Shown here piece by piece: positions 29,434 to 39,380 of a DNA stretch of 64,000 bases. Under the pieces are notes generated by a model. That model was not told where the DNA came from and searched no databases. It was given only the letters and a program-made list of their open reading frames with translations. Position 1 is the stretch's first letter. Each line of letters opens with the position of its first letter. The stretch lies in NCBI RefSeq assembly GCF_026000115.1, contig NZ_AP026867.1, positions 4,762,001-4,826,000 on the forward strand, in the 5' to 3' direction. The translations under genes and the position numbers were made by a program. The stretch is from Aureispira anguillae (lineage in GTDB: Bacteria > Bacteroidota > Bacteroidia > Chitinophagales > Saprospiraceae).

Positions 29434-30029
29434 AGATGTCTAAATTTAAGTTCTATAAATATCTTGTTTTAGGGATTTCTTATTTTTAATTAAGAAACAA
29501 AACGTTTTAATTCTACTTATAATGTAATGCACAAGAAACGGACAATTATACCGCAAAGTTTCAAAAAGTAGAAATTAATTTCATTATTTTTTCTTTACCC
29601 AACACTGCATTTGTCTTCCCATAAATTTCACAGCATTTTGTTGCAACAAAAACAAAAACAAGCAAATGAACTATCAATCAAAGACTTAAACCCTTAATAA
29701 ATATTTTTTTTCAATGATTAATTGCTAGTTATGTATCTATTTTTTTTGTTAATTTAACATTAATTGTTTTTTTGTCAAAACCAACAAATAATTCGATTTG
29801 ATTAAAAATCAAGGCTTCTATACAACTGTTTTTTCTCCATAAAATAGACCTGCATTAATTCCTTATTTTGGGTATAAAAATTACAACTCACACTCGTTAT
29901 AAAATCCAAATTAACGCTTCTCCTATAAAAAAAAGAGGTTAGATTTAGCCCTCCACACAGAGTCCCAAATCTAACCTCTACCCTTACAATATCAACCTCA
30001 TTAACAGGTTAATAAAATGTATTCGCAAT
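29434..30029. other. AT-rich intergenic region
   Basis: Between gltX and the DksA-like gene, both minus strand. Apart from the gltX terminator at its left end, I see no ORF or RNA gene. The DksA-like promoter is expected here; the nearest match to a -7 box has spacing one base too long. Confidence 0.5.
29925..29979 (-). terminator. gltX intrinsic terminator
   Basis: On the minus strand AGAGGTTAGATTT pairs with AAATCTAACCTCT (29967-29979 with 29934-29946, 13 bp perfect) around a 20-nt loop, followed by a run of T residues. It lies about 50 bp after the gltX stop. Confidence 0.85.
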
Positions 30030-31802
30030 TTATTTCACCAACTTTTTTTCACAAAAATCAATGAATGCCAACAAACGTTTTATCGTTTCATTTTTCCCCA
30101 AAACCTCCATAATTTCATAAATACTAGGTCCACCCATTTCACCAGAAAGTCCCAATCTTAATATCGGTAAGATCTCCCCTTTTCTATCTGCAATGGTAGG
30201 TTCAAGAATAGCCTCAATATAAATAGAGACAAGATGATCTGCGGATGAAATAATTTCGATCAAGCGATTCATAAATGCTTTTTGTTCATCTCCCCACTTA
30301 TTTAATATTTTTTTCTGAAAGTTCTTTTGATGCCTTTCTGCAACTGCTTCCAAATCTAAATCGTTAAAAAAGTAACTTCCCTGTGCATAAAAATCCGTGG
30401 TATAATTGATACGCATTTTGAGCAATTCGGCAATACGTTCTAGTTTCTTTTCCTCAACAACAACCTTATGAGCATCTAAAGTAGGTCTAACCAAGACCAC
30501 TAAATCGGCATTCTCCATTTGGGCTAGATATTGCTTATTAAACCATTTTGCTTTTTCAAAATTAAATCGAGCGCCCGAAGAAGATACTCGATCCATGGTA
30601 AAGCTATTAATCATTTCTTCTTTAGAATAAATTTCTTGTTCTGTCCCATCGTTCCAACCCAATAAGGCTAAAATATTCAATACAGCTTCAGACAAAAAGC
30701 CCCATTCTCTAAACCCTCTAAAGCTATCGGCTTCGGTCTCTCCCTTCCAATCCAATGGAAATACAGGCATGCCTAAACGATCACCATCTCGCTTGCTCAA
30801 TTTGCCATACATGCTATTTCTCAAAAATAACTTAATCTCCTTTTGAAGATTAGAATCTTTTTTCTCATTGATTCTAATACGCTCAGAAACGTTTTTAAAA
30901 TCTTGGAGCAAAGGCTGAATTGTTTTTGCTACTTGATCCTTTTTAGCAGCATAAGCAGTATGCTTAATCAAAAATTCATTGGTAAAGCGTTCTGTAAATG
31001 CTTGAATTGATCGTTTGTTGAGATAAGCGGTTGGCTCTGGCTTCAAAATCAACGGTAAATGTGCAAAAATAGGCATGGCATCTGCCCAACCCAAAAATTG
31101 ATACAACAAAACATGCAAAGGAGTAGAAGGCAACCATTCTTCACCACGAATAACATGTGTAATTTTCATGTGATAATCGTCTACGATATTTGCCAAATGA
31201 TAAGTCGGCATTCCATCATTCTTGAGCATTACCTTATCATCCATTTCAGCACAGTTAAAAGTAACCACGCCACGAACCATATCTTCAAAAGTAACATTTC
31301 CCTCCGCAGGGATCATCACTCGTACTATTTTGGGTGCCCCTTCTGCCTCCAAGGCTTTGCATTCCTCGGCTGACAAACTCAATGAATTTTTCATTTGCAT
31401 ACGAGTAACCGCATCATATTTAAATTTTGTTCCTTGGGCTTCTGCTTTTTCTCTAGCTTCTGTTAGTTCCTCTTCGGTATCATAAGCATAATAACCGTGT
31501 CCATTCTCAATCAATTGGTTCGCAAACTTCTCGTAAATTCCTGTTGCTTTGCGTTCTGATTGGCGATAAGGACCATAAGCTCCTCCTTTTGATGGGCTTT
31601 CATCAAATTCTAACCCTAACCATTCTAAGGCATCTATAATGTATTGTTCTGCCCCCTCTACATATCGAGTTTGGTCGGTATCTTCAATACGAAGTATAAA
31701 GGTTCCCCCATGTTTTTTGGCCAATAAATAGTTGTACAAAGCTGTACGAACGCCTCCTATATGTAAGGCTCCAGTTGGACTCGGTGCAAAACGAACACGC
31801 AT
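30030..31802 (-). CDS. gltX: Glutamate--tRNA ligase
   Basis: The 590-residue class I enzyme charges tRNA-Glu. The HIGH motif appears in FAPSPTGALHIGGVRTAL (residues 6-23), followed by RIEDTDQTRYVEG. The KMSKS-type motif is GKLSKRDGDRLG (333-344). The C-terminal anticodon-binding helices follow. The family is usually about 500 residues; the excess is explained by a charged insertion of about 75 residues (256-332) directly before the KLSKR loop, between LPLILKP and MYGKLSKRDG. Start ATG at 31802 gives the expected MRVRFAPSPTG. The gene is divergent from glnS, and a promoter candidate lies about 95 bp upstream. Confidence 0.96.
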   Translation of the reverse strand: MRVRFAPSPTGALHIGGVRTALYNYLLAKKHGGTFILRIEDTDQTRYVEGAEQYIIDALEWLGLEFDESPSKGGAYGPYRQSERKATGIYEKFANQLIENGHGYYAYDTEEELTEAREKAEAQGTKFKYDAVTRMQMKNSLSLSAEECKALEAEGAPKIVRVMIPAEGNVTFEDMVRGVVTFNCAEMDDKVMLKNDGMPTYHLANIVDDYHMKITHVIRGEEWLPSTPLHVLLYQFLGWADAMPIFAHLPLILKPEPTAYLNKRSIQAFTERFTNEFLIKHTAYAAKKDQVAKTIQPLLQDFKNVSERIRINEKKDSNLQKEIKLFLRNSMYGKLSKRDGDRLGMPVFPLDWKGETEADSFRGFREWGFLSEAVLNILALLGWNDGTEQEIYSKEEMINSFTMDRVSSSGARFNFEKAKWFNKQYLAQMENADLVVLVRPTLDAHKVVVEEKKLERIAELLKMRINYTTDFYAQGSYFFNDLDLEAVAERHQKNFQKKILNKWGDEQKAFMNRLIEIISSADHLVSIYIEAILEPTIADRKGEILPILRLGLSGEMGGPSIYEIMEVLGKNETIKRLLAFIDFCEKKLVK

Positions 31803-31898
31803 CTTAAATTTATTTTGTTGGTTATGAATTGTTATTCTTCAATACTTCAGGGCAATTTTTTGTTCTTTTAGCAACAATCGCTACTCCCCAAAGTAGAG

Positions 31899-31906
31899 CA
31901 AATATA
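31899..31906 (-). promoter_or_regulatory. Candidate -7 box for gltX
   Basis: The minus strand reads TATATTTG, a perfect TAnnTTTG match about 97 bp upstream of the gltX start. A TTG lies about 22 nt further upstream, a loose -33 match. Confidence 0.45.
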
Positions 31907-32126
31907 CAAAAAAGTTAGGTACATATAACAAGTGACTAAGTAGTTTAGTTTTACCGATGTTTTTTGTTGTACAGAATGTTCTTTTTTTTATAAAGGCAAA
32001 ACAATTGGGAACTAAATTTAGCAATTTAGCATTGCTATAGCTTTTATCCTTAAATCTTATCAAGATTACGAATTATCCCATTTAAGAATTGAAGAGTTTT
32101 AATAGACAAGTCTAATAAAAAAATTC

Positions 32127-32134
32127 TAACTTTG
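32127..32134 (+). promoter_or_regulatory. Candidate -7 box for glnS
   Basis: TAACTTTG is a perfect TAnnTTTG match 37 bp upstream of the glnS ATG, a typical distance. No clear TTTG was seen at -33. Confidence 0.5.
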
Positions 32135-32170
32135 GGTTTTTAGTAAAAAAATCTAATCGACTACTTACAA

Positions 32171-33883
32171 ATGAGTCACGAAAATAACAACGCGCCCAAA
32201 ACAGAATCGCTAAATTTCATTGAGCGCATTATAGAAGAACACAATACAACTGGTAAATTTGATAATCGAGTCCTTACTCGTTTTCCTCCTGAACCCAATG
32301 GCTATTTACACATTGGACATGCCAAAGCAATCTGTGTAAATTTTGGTATTGCAGATAAGTACAATGGAAAAACGAATTTGCGCTTTGATGACACCAACCC
32401 ACTTACCGAAAAAACAGATTTTGTCAATGCCATCCAAAAGGACATCAAGTGGTTAGGCTTTGACTGGGAAGATCGTCTGTTTTTTACTTCTGATTATTTT
32501 GACACCTTATATGAATATGCGGTTAAATTGATCCAAGAAGGCTTGGCTTATGTTGATTTCTCTAGCTCGGAAACGATGGACGACGAAAAACGAAAAGGTC
32601 AGGAGAGTAAATACCGCAACACAACTGTTGAAACGAATCTAGCAGAGTTTGAAAAGATGAAAAATGGAGCCTATGAAAATGGGGTTTGTGTCTTGCGTCT
32701 AAAAGTAGACATGAAGGCAGATAATCGTCACATGCGTGATCCTATTATTTATCGTATCATCAACGCTCCTCACCACCGTACAGGGGATAAATGGTGCATT
32801 TACCCGATGTATGATTGGGCTCATGGGCAATCCGATTCTATTGAAGGCATTACTCATTCTTTGTGTTCTTTAGAATTTGAAAATCATCGTCCGTTATACG
32901 ATTGGTGTCAAGAAAAATTAGAAATTTATCGTTCACAACAAATTGAGTTCTCACGCCTCAACCTTGATTATACCGTTACGAGTAAACGAAAGTTGAAAGA
33001 ATTGATAGAAGAAGGTCATGTAAAAGACTGGGATGATCCTCGTATGCCAACACTTTCTGGAATGCGTCGTAGAGGATATACCCCTGCTGCTATCCGTGAT
33101 TTTATTCATCGTGCAGGGGTTTCTAAAAGAGATCAATTTATTGCCTTGTCTTCTTTAGAAGGAAGCGTTCGAGACGATCTTAATCAAATTGCTCCTCGTG
33201 TTATGAGCGTTTTAGATCCTCTAAAAGTTGTCATTACCAACTATCCTGAAGGGCAGATAGAAGATTTGACCATTGCCTACCATCAAAAGGATGAAAGTAT
33301 GGGGAGTCGTCAAGTTCCTTTTTCTAGAGAGATTTATATTGAGAAAGAAGATTTTGCCATCGAAGCCAATAAAAAATGGCGCCGCTTAGCTCCAGGTCGA
33401 GATGTTCGTCTAAAAGGGGCTTATATTCTTCATTGTACCGATTACAAAACCGATGAAAACGGAGCCGTAATAGAAGTGCATTGTGCGTATTATGAAAACA
33501 GTCGTTCAGGACAAGATACCAGTGGTATTAAGGCAAAAGGCGTGTTGCATTGGGTATCTATTGAGCAAGCTGTACCCGCACAAGTGCATTTGTACGATCG
33601 TTTATTTAGTGATCCCAAACCTACTGGGCACAAAGAAACCGTTACTGATGCCAATGGAAAAGAAGTGGAACGTAGCGTAGATTTTAAACAGTTTTTGAAT
33701 CCCAACTCTCTAAAAACAATTACGGCTTATGTTGAGCCTAGTTTGGCAACAGCACAAGTACTGGATAAATTTCAATTCATGCGTTTGGGGTATTTTTGCG
33801 TGGATAAAGATTCAACAGCAGATCAGTTAATTTTTAACAGAACTGTTACCTTAAAAGATTCTTGGGCGAAACAAAATAAATAG
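32171..33883 (+). CDS. glnS: Glutamine--tRNA ligase
   Basis: The 570-residue class I synthetase charges tRNA-Gln directly. The HIGH motif is in PPEPNGYLHIGHAKAI (about 38-53), DDTNPLTEK follows, and the KMSKS-type motif is VTSKRKLKELI. WCIYPMYDWAHGQSDSIEGITHSLC is characteristic of GlnRS. The C-terminal beta-barrel anticodon-binding domain (SREIYIEKEDF.., then APGRDVRLKGAYIL) is present. Length is as expected. The Shine-Dalgarno is weak, as usual in this phylum. A hairpin terminator follows the stop. Confidence 0.97.
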   Translation: MSHENNNAPKTESLNFIERIIEEHNTTGKFDNRVLTRFPPEPNGYLHIGHAKAICVNFGIADKYNGKTNLRFDDTNPLTEKTDFVNAIQKDIKWLGFDWEDRLFFTSDYFDTLYEYAVKLIQEGLAYVDFSSSETMDDEKRKGQESKYRNTTVETNLAEFEKMKNGAYENGVCVLRLKVDMKADNRHMRDPIIYRIINAPHHRTGDKWCIYPMYDWAHGQSDSIEGITHSLCSLEFENHRPLYDWCQEKLEIYRSQQIEFSRLNLDYTVTSKRKLKELIEEGHVKDWDDPRMPTLSGMRRRGYTPAAIRDFIHRAGVSKRDQFIALSSLEGSVRDDLNQIAPRVMSVLDPLKVVITNYPEGQIEDLTIAYHQKDESMGSRQVPFSREIYIEKEDFAIEANKKWRRLAPGRDVRLKGAYILHCTDYKTDENGAVIEVHCAYYENSRSGQDTSGIKAKGVLHWVSIEQAVPAQVHLYDRLFSDPKPTGHKETVTDANGKEVERSVDFKQFLNPNSLKTITAYVEPSLATAQVLDKFQFMRLGYFCVDKDSTADQLIFNRTVTLKDSWAKQNK

Positions 33884-33904
33884 CCGCTAAATCAATCGTT
33901 TTTC

Positions 33905-33946
33905 TTAAACGAATTATGTGTTGTCTTAACGCATAATTCGTTTTTT
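33905..33946 (+). terminator. glnS intrinsic terminator
   Basis: AAACGAATTATG (33907-33918) pairs with CATAATTCGTTT (33932-33943), extendable inward with a G-T pair, and is followed by T residues. It lies 24 bp after glnS and can serve the convergent TPR gene as well. Confidence 0.8.
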
Positions 33947-34482
33947 TATGCCTCTAAATCTGTCCATAAGTCTTGGGCTGACAAATGATAATTTCCTCGC
34001 TCATCAATGACTTCTTTTAACAATTGTTTGGTACGATTCCAATTGCCATATTCTGCATTCAGCAACGCTAAAAACCAAGCAGCATCCAAAGCAAAAACAG
34101 ATTCTTTGAAGCCATAAACTAAATCTAAATTTTCCTGTGCCAAGCTATATTCTTTTTCCTGCAAATAGATAAGACCAATTCTCAACAATAATTCCATATT
34201 ATTGGGATCTTCTTGCAATAAATTTTGATAATGCGCTAAAGCGACCAACCTTTTTCCTTCTCTAAATCGTTTATCTATACGAGCAATCGCTCCTCCTGTT
34301 ATTGCCGTCTTATTTGACGGTTCCAACACCACAACTCCTCTATGGGCATATAAAGATAGGTCAACTTTATTCATATAGATATGAACCTTATTAATTGCAG
34401 CAGTAGACTTCCAATAAGCATACCCAGAACTAATTAGCAGAACAATAAAAATTGTAATAATAAAAATTGTTGTTTTGGTCAT
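33946..34482 (-). CDS. Membrane-anchored TPR protein
   Basis: I chose the ATG at 34482 (MTKTTIFIITIFIVLLISSG) rather than an upstream TTG because it begins directly with a transmembrane or uncleaved signal segment. The 178-residue product then has TPR-like helices (about 70-170: KRLVALAHYQNLLQEDPNNMELLLRIGLIYLQEKEYSLAQENLD). It is probably an inner-membrane protein with the TPR part facing the periplasm, providing a protein-binding scaffold. No partner is suggested by its position, convergent with glnS and divergent from the DUF5686-type gene. Confidence 0.75.
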   Translation of the reverse strand: MTKTTIFIITIFIVLLISSGYAYWKSTAAINKVHIYMNKVDLSLYAHRGVVVLEPSNKTAITGGAIARIDKRFREGKRLVALAHYQNLLQEDPNNMELLLRIGLIYLQEKEYSLAQENLDLVYGFKESVFALDAAWFLALLNAEYGNWNRTKQLLKEVIDERGNYHLSAQDLWTDLEA

Positions 34483-34782
34483 ATTTTTGATAGAATAAAG
34501 CAATAGTGGAAAACTAGTCCTTAAAATTGCTAATAAACGAGTTAAAAGACAAATTAGTTGCCAATAATTAGATACTTTTTAAGGATTAAATCTACTGCTT
34601 CTGCTTATCAATCCTTGGTCTTATGCTATCTTATCCATTATAAATAAAATAGTCATATAGTCAGGGAACCTATCAAGCGCTCTAAAATTTAATACACAAT
34701 TAATTTTTTTTATGTAATTTAGTTTTTTACTAAAACCATTTAGATATAAGACTCATATCTACACCTTTGCGAACCATTACTA

Positions 34783-37353
34783 ATGAAATACACAATTCTA
34801 ATCCTTTTTCTATTTCTTTTTTTTACAACTACTATTCAAGCCCAAACAATTACCATTACAGGCACTGTCATTGATGATGATACGGAAGAGGCCATGCCTT
34901 TTTGTAATGTTTATGTATTGGGAACAAGCAATGGTGTAACAACCGATATCGATGGCAATTATACCCTTCAATTGGATCCCTCCGAAGGAGATAGCTTAGC
35001 CACTAACTCACTGGGTTATGCCGATGTTATCAAAGCCATTGACAAGTCCAAAACAGAACAAGTTATTCATTTCCGTATGAAGTCGGGTACTTTGGATATT
35101 GGGGTAGAAGTTACTGTCTTGGCTGGGGAAAACCCTGCTAATGAAATCATTCGTCAAATTATAGCGCATAAAAAGCAGAATGATCTAGAAAAAGTAGTTA
35201 CCTCCTATGAGGCAGAAATGTATACAAAGGTTGAACTAGACTTGGTGAATATCACTAAGGAAATGAAGGATATGAAAATTTTCAAAAAGCTTCAATTTAT
35301 TTTTGATAATATTGACACCGTATCCGATGTTAAACCATTCTTACCTGCTTATGTAGCGGAGCGTATTTATGACGTTTTTTACATTAAGGATTTGGAACGC
35401 AAAGAAGTGCTTCAAGCACAACGGGTTTCTGGGGTAAAAAATCAAACGGTTATCGATTTTATTGGTAGTATGAATGAAGAATACAACATTTATAACAATA
35501 CCATGAAATTGTTAGGCAAAGAGTTTATCAGCCCTTTTTCAAATTCGGGTTTAGCCTTCTATGAATATTATATCATGGATAGCACACAAGTAAAGGGGCA
35601 ATGGAGCTACAAACTAAAATTTAAACCCAAAGACAAAAGTGGCAATACCTTTTATGGTGATTTTTGGGTCTCTATGGAAAATTATGCCTTGTTATTAGTT
35701 AATATGCGCATGAATCCTGAGGCAAATATCAATTTGGTTAATCGTATTATTATTTATCAAGAATACAACCCTTATAATGAAAAATATTGGATTCCCACCA
35801 AACAAAAGACCGTTATTGATTTTGCCACGACCAAAAAAGACAAAGGGCTAGGAATCATTGGTCGAAAAACCGTATCCTACAAAGATTTTGACATCGATAA
35901 ATCTAATGCAAAGGAGACTTTTTTGGAGCAAGACCCCGAAGAAATTCGTTATGAAGAACTAGAAAAAGTAGATACCTTTTGGGATAAGAATCGTCATGAG
36001 TCATTGTCCAAAAACGAGGCAGGGGTTTACAAAATGGTAGACAGTGTCCAAAATATTCCTGTTTTCAAAACAGTAGCCGAAATTGTAGAAATTGTGGTGA
36101 GTGGTTACAAGGTCTTTGGTCCTATCAAAATAGGTCCCTACTCTAAGTTGTTTACTTGGAATGACGTAGAAGGGATTCGCCTAAGCCTAGGTCTAGGAAC
36201 GAGTAATGCCCTAAGCAAGAAGTTTCAAATCTATGGTTATGCTGGTTATGGTTTTAAAGATAAGCGTTGGAAATATGGTGGCAATATGCAGTATGTTTTT
36301 AATCGTTATCGCCGTGCGGCTATTGGAGCTAGTTTTATCAATGATGTTACGTTTGAAAATAGAAATACGGAAGAACGCAAAACACAAAGTTTATTTTCAG
36401 GTTGGCTCCGTCGTTATGTTCCTCAAAAGATGATGTATATCCAAGAAGGTAAAGTTTGGTTTCAATATGCTTGGAAACGAGGTTTTTCTAATCGAATTGC
36501 TATTCTGCATCGCCGTCTAAACCCTGTTGGGTTCCAACATACTCGTTTGGGTGGATTAAATTTCAAGTTTTTAGAAAACAATCACGAAAGCCTAGGTCGT
36601 ATTGATACCATCACACAAATTCGTTCTACAGAGGTGGTGCTAAAAGCACGTTTTGCTTATAAAGAACGCAAAATATCTGGACCATTCAAGGATGTTAGCT
36701 TAGGTTCTAAATTTCCTATCATTAACTTGCAATATACCTTTGGCGTAAAAGGAATATTAAAGTCTCAATTTAATTTTCACAAAGTTCGTTTGGGAATCAA
36801 ACATTGGTTTTATACCAGCCCTGTTGGATGGATTGAATATGAGGCAGAAGTTGGTAAAATATTTAGTTTCAAACCACTCCCCTATTTATTGCTCGAAACG
36901 CATCCAGGCAATGAAGCTTATTTCTATAATAAAACTTCATTTAATAGCATGAATAGTTTTGAGTTTGTGAGTGACTTTTTTGTCCATGCTAGAATTGAAC
37001 ACCATTGGGATGGCTTTTTGTTAAATCGCATTCCGTTTATTAGAAAATGGTTAAAATGGAGATTGGTAACAGCCGTTCGTGGCTCTTGGGGGACACTATC
37101 CCACAAAAACAAAAATGCCAACCGCTTAAATCATTACGACAGAAACATCAAACGTTCTAAAGACAGGCAAAAACCATTTAATGAAGGTGCTTTTTATGGT
37201 AGTTTCGACAAAGGTCCTTATGCTGAGGCAAGTATTGGCATCGAAAATATATTTCAATTTATACGGGTAGATGCTTTGTGGCGAATTACTTATTTGGACA
37301 ACAGGGATGCTCAATTGTTTTCGGTACGGGTTACCCTAAACTTTTCATTCTAA
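34783..37353 (+). CDS. DUF5686/carboxypeptidase-regulatory outer-membrane protein
   Basis: The 856-residue protein has a signal peptide (MKYTILILFLFLFFTTTIQAQ) and a CarboxypepD_reg-like domain (TITGTVIDDDTEEAMPFCNVYVLGTSNGVTTDIDGNY, about 24-110). A long DUF5686 region follows (LAGENPANEIIRQIIAHKKQNDLEKVVTSYEAEMYTKVE). The C-terminal half is beta-barrel-like and ends in aromatic FSF, as outer-membrane barrels do. The family is widespread in Bacteroidota and of uncertain function; some are TonB-linked but no plug is visible. Start ATG at 34783 lies downstream of an imperfect -7 box (CACCTTTG). The gene is monocistronic as far as I can see. Confidence 0.85.
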   Translation: MKYTILILFLFLFFTTTIQAQTITITGTVIDDDTEEAMPFCNVYVLGTSNGVTTDIDGNYTLQLDPSEGDSLATNSLGYADVIKAIDKSKTEQVIHFRMKSGTLDIGVEVTVLAGENPANEIIRQIIAHKKQNDLEKVVTSYEAEMYTKVELDLVNITKEMKDMKIFKKLQFIFDNIDTVSDVKPFLPAYVAERIYDVFYIKDLERKEVLQAQRVSGVKNQTVIDFIGSMNEEYNIYNNTMKLLGKEFISPFSNSGLAFYEYYIMDSTQVKGQWSYKLKFKPKDKSGNTFYGDFWVSMENYALLLVNMRMNPEANINLVNRIIIYQEYNPYNEKYWIPTKQKTVIDFATTKKDKGLGIIGRKTVSYKDFDIDKSNAKETFLEQDPEEIRYEELEKVDTFWDKNRHESLSKNEAGVYKMVDSVQNIPVFKTVAEIVEIVVSGYKVFGPIKIGPYSKLFTWNDVEGIRLSLGLGTSNALSKKFQIYGYAGYGFKDKRWKYGGNMQYVFNRYRRAAIGASFINDVTFENRNTEERKTQSLFSGWLRRYVPQKMMYIQEGKVWFQYAWKRGFSNRIAILHRRLNPVGFQHTRLGGLNFKFLENNHESLGRIDTITQIRSTEVVLKARFAYKERKISGPFKDVSLGSKFPIINLQYTFGVKGILKSQFNFHKVRLGIKHWFYTSPVGWIEYEAEVGKIFSFKPLPYLLLETHPGNEAYFYNKTSFNSMNSFEFVSDFFVHARIEHHWDGFLLNRIPFIRKWLKWRLVTAVRGSWGTLSHKNKNANRLNHYDRNIKRSKDRQKPFNEGAFYGSFDKGPYAEASIGIENIFQFIRVDALWRITYLDNRDAQLFSVRVTLNFSF

Positions 37354-37762
37354 GGTATTTTGTTCCTTTTCTGGCTGTTGATCTGATTATTTGAAGCGAT
37401 TCTTGCTCTTCAACAATGTGCTCATCGCTAATAAAGGGTTCTATTATATCTTTTTAGAAAACAGCTATAGGCGGTAAGTCAATACAGGACTTACCGCCTA
37501 TAATAAAAGTAGTAGACTAGGACTGTATTCTACAAGATTAAGTCTATCTTCCTATTATACCATAAAGCTTCAAGCCAAGATCAAGGCTAATTCATTAGAA
37601 ATTTATTTTTTTTCCATATTTATAGCTGGTCAATTTTGTTTCCTAGTTGATAATCCTTAATTTAAATACAGGACTTGTTTTCCTATCTCATTTCTTCCCA
37701 ATTGTTTCAAGCGTGCCCAATTTTTTAATCGTAAGTATTTTAAGTTACTTCAAAAAATATCT
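37354..37762. other. Intergenic region with a perfect inverted repeat
   Basis: No gene is supported. It contains a perfect 15-bp inverted repeat at 37466-37502 (see entry). Confidence 0.6.
37466..37502. terminator. Perfect 15-bp hairpin after the DUF5686-type gene
   Basis: TATAGGCGGTAAGTC pairs perfectly with GACTTACCGCCTATA around AATACAG. There is no T tract on the plus strand, though the minus-strand side has TTTT, so terminator function is uncertain. It could also be an mRNA-stabilising structure. Confidence 0.55.
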
Positions 37763-39193
37763 ATGCACAAGCTTTTACTATTTGTCCTACTTTTTTCTAG
37801 CTATTCTACCATAGCTCAACGCAACAATGTATTACTAACAGGTACCATCAACAACGACTCCATTGGAGAGGTCTTATTAGAAATCAACAAACGTTATATT
37901 AATAATACGGTAGAAGAATATAGCGCAACGCTTAATGCCACGCATAATTTTGGTTTAGCTTGTCGTATTGAAATTCCTCAATTGGTGACGCTGCATTATG
38001 GCAATCAACAATGTCAACTTTTTTTAGAACCCAATGATTCTTTGTACATAGAATTTGATAGCCAAACCTTTCCGCATCAAATAAGTTTTGGACAACGAGC
38101 TAAAGACAATAACATTTTGTTGCAAAATTATCAAAAACAATTCCCCAAAGATCCTATCCTATTCAAATATCGTCAATATCGAAAAGGAATTCATTATTAC
38201 AAAATTCACGAAGACTTGGACAAGATCATGCAACAAAACAGTCCTACTGAATTTTTAGCGAGAATAGAAACAGAACGACAAAAAAAGGAATCCATGTATC
38301 AGCTTTTTGCGAAAGAACCTGGTCGAAACCTTAGCCCTGATTTTGTTACATTTTTACAAACGGAATTCAATTATGATAAGTGGCTAAAGTTGCTGACTTA
38401 TGGAGATGTTTACAAAGGTCGTCACCGTTTAGATTCTACCTTTTTGGGTTTTCTAGATAGTGTTTTGGTCCTAAATGATCGATCATTGGGCAATCAAAAT
38501 TATCGTGATTTTATTACTGCTTTTGTCCATTATCGCTGCCGCCACCGTCCCAATACCGATCCAAGTATTTACATTCAATTGTATAATTATAGTAAACATT
38601 ACTTAGAGGGAAGAACCAAATATTTTACAATGGCTCAGTTTTTAGCATTGGCACTGCGCAAAGAAAACCCAAAAATAGTGTTACCAATCTACGAAGATTT
38701 TATCAAAGAAAATCCGTACTACGAGCTTGATCGGGTAGTCTTAGACCCTTTTCAGAAAGCCAATCAATTTGCAGCAGGAACACCTGCACCTAATTTCACC
38801 TTGACCAATATAGAGGGCAAGCCAGTTAGTTTAGCTCAATTTAAGGGAAAGGTCGTTTATCTAGATTTCTGGGCATCCTGGTGTCGTCCTTGTATGCAAA
38901 AAATAGAAATTTTGCAGGCATTTGAGCCTAAATTTGCAGGCAAAGAAGTGGTTTTTCTCCATATTTCATTGGATCGTTCCAAAAGCAAATGGGAAGAAAC
39001 CGTGCATGAAAATGAATTTAAAGGGCAACACTTATATTTTGATCCCCTGTCTTCTCAAATTACAACAGATTATGAAATTTTATCCGTTCCCAAATTTTTC
39101 CTAATTACCAAAGAAGGAAACTTTGCCTATACCCCCACTTCTTTTGATTCCAAAGATTTAGAATTAACCTTATTAAAATTATTGCAGAACTAA
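37763..39193 (+). CDS. TlpA-like thioredoxin-fold disulfide protein
   Basis: The 476-residue product has a signal peptide (MHKLLLFVLLFSSYSTIAQ), a beta-rich N-terminal region resembling DUF4369 (about 24-110), a helical middle, and a C-terminal AhpC/TSA-Redoxin domain (about 335-475). APNFTLTNIEGKPVSLAQFKGKVVYLDFWASWCRPC places the redox CRPC motif near residue 374, followed by the cis-Pro loop VPKFFLI. Such proteins act in the periplasm or as lipid-free secreted reductases for cytochrome c maturation or oxidative folding. Substrate is unknown. No operon partner is evident. Confidence 0.87.
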   Translation: MHKLLLFVLLFSSYSTIAQRNNVLLTGTINNDSIGEVLLEINKRYINNTVEEYSATLNATHNFGLACRIEIPQLVTLHYGNQQCQLFLEPNDSLYIEFDSQTFPHQISFGQRAKDNNILLQNYQKQFPKDPILFKYRQYRKGIHYYKIHEDLDKIMQQNSPTEFLARIETERQKKESMYQLFAKEPGRNLSPDFVTFLQTEFNYDKWLKLLTYGDVYKGRHRLDSTFLGFLDSVLVLNDRSLGNQNYRDFITAFVHYRCRHRPNTDPSIYIQLYNYSKHYLEGRTKYFTMAQFLALALRKENPKIVLPIYEDFIKENPYYELDRVVLDPFQKANQFAAGTPAPNFTLTNIEGKPVSLAQFKGKVVYLDFWASWCRPCMQKIEILQAFEPKFAGKEVVFLHISLDRSKSKWEETVHENEFKGQHLYFDPLSSQITTDYEILSVPKFFLITKEGNFAYTPTSFDSKDLELTLLKLLQN

Positions 39194-39380
39194 GTGGCAT
39201 TTTAAAACAAAAAATTAAAAACTAGCGCATGAACTGGGCAACCTTAAGCCTACAATAGCATACAGGTGTACTTAGTACAAATTAGCGTTAAATTATAAGT
39301 GAAAATTCCTAGAAATTGTTTTATTTTGCCCTGCAAAAAAATTTAAGAGGCTGTTTTCTCTCATTTAATCAACTATTATA

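Larger units (their letters stand above)
31803..32170. other. Divergent gltX/glnS regulatory region
   Basis: No gene is supported here. It contains candidate promoters for both synthetase genes (see separate entries) and AT-rich sequence. Confidence 0.6.
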
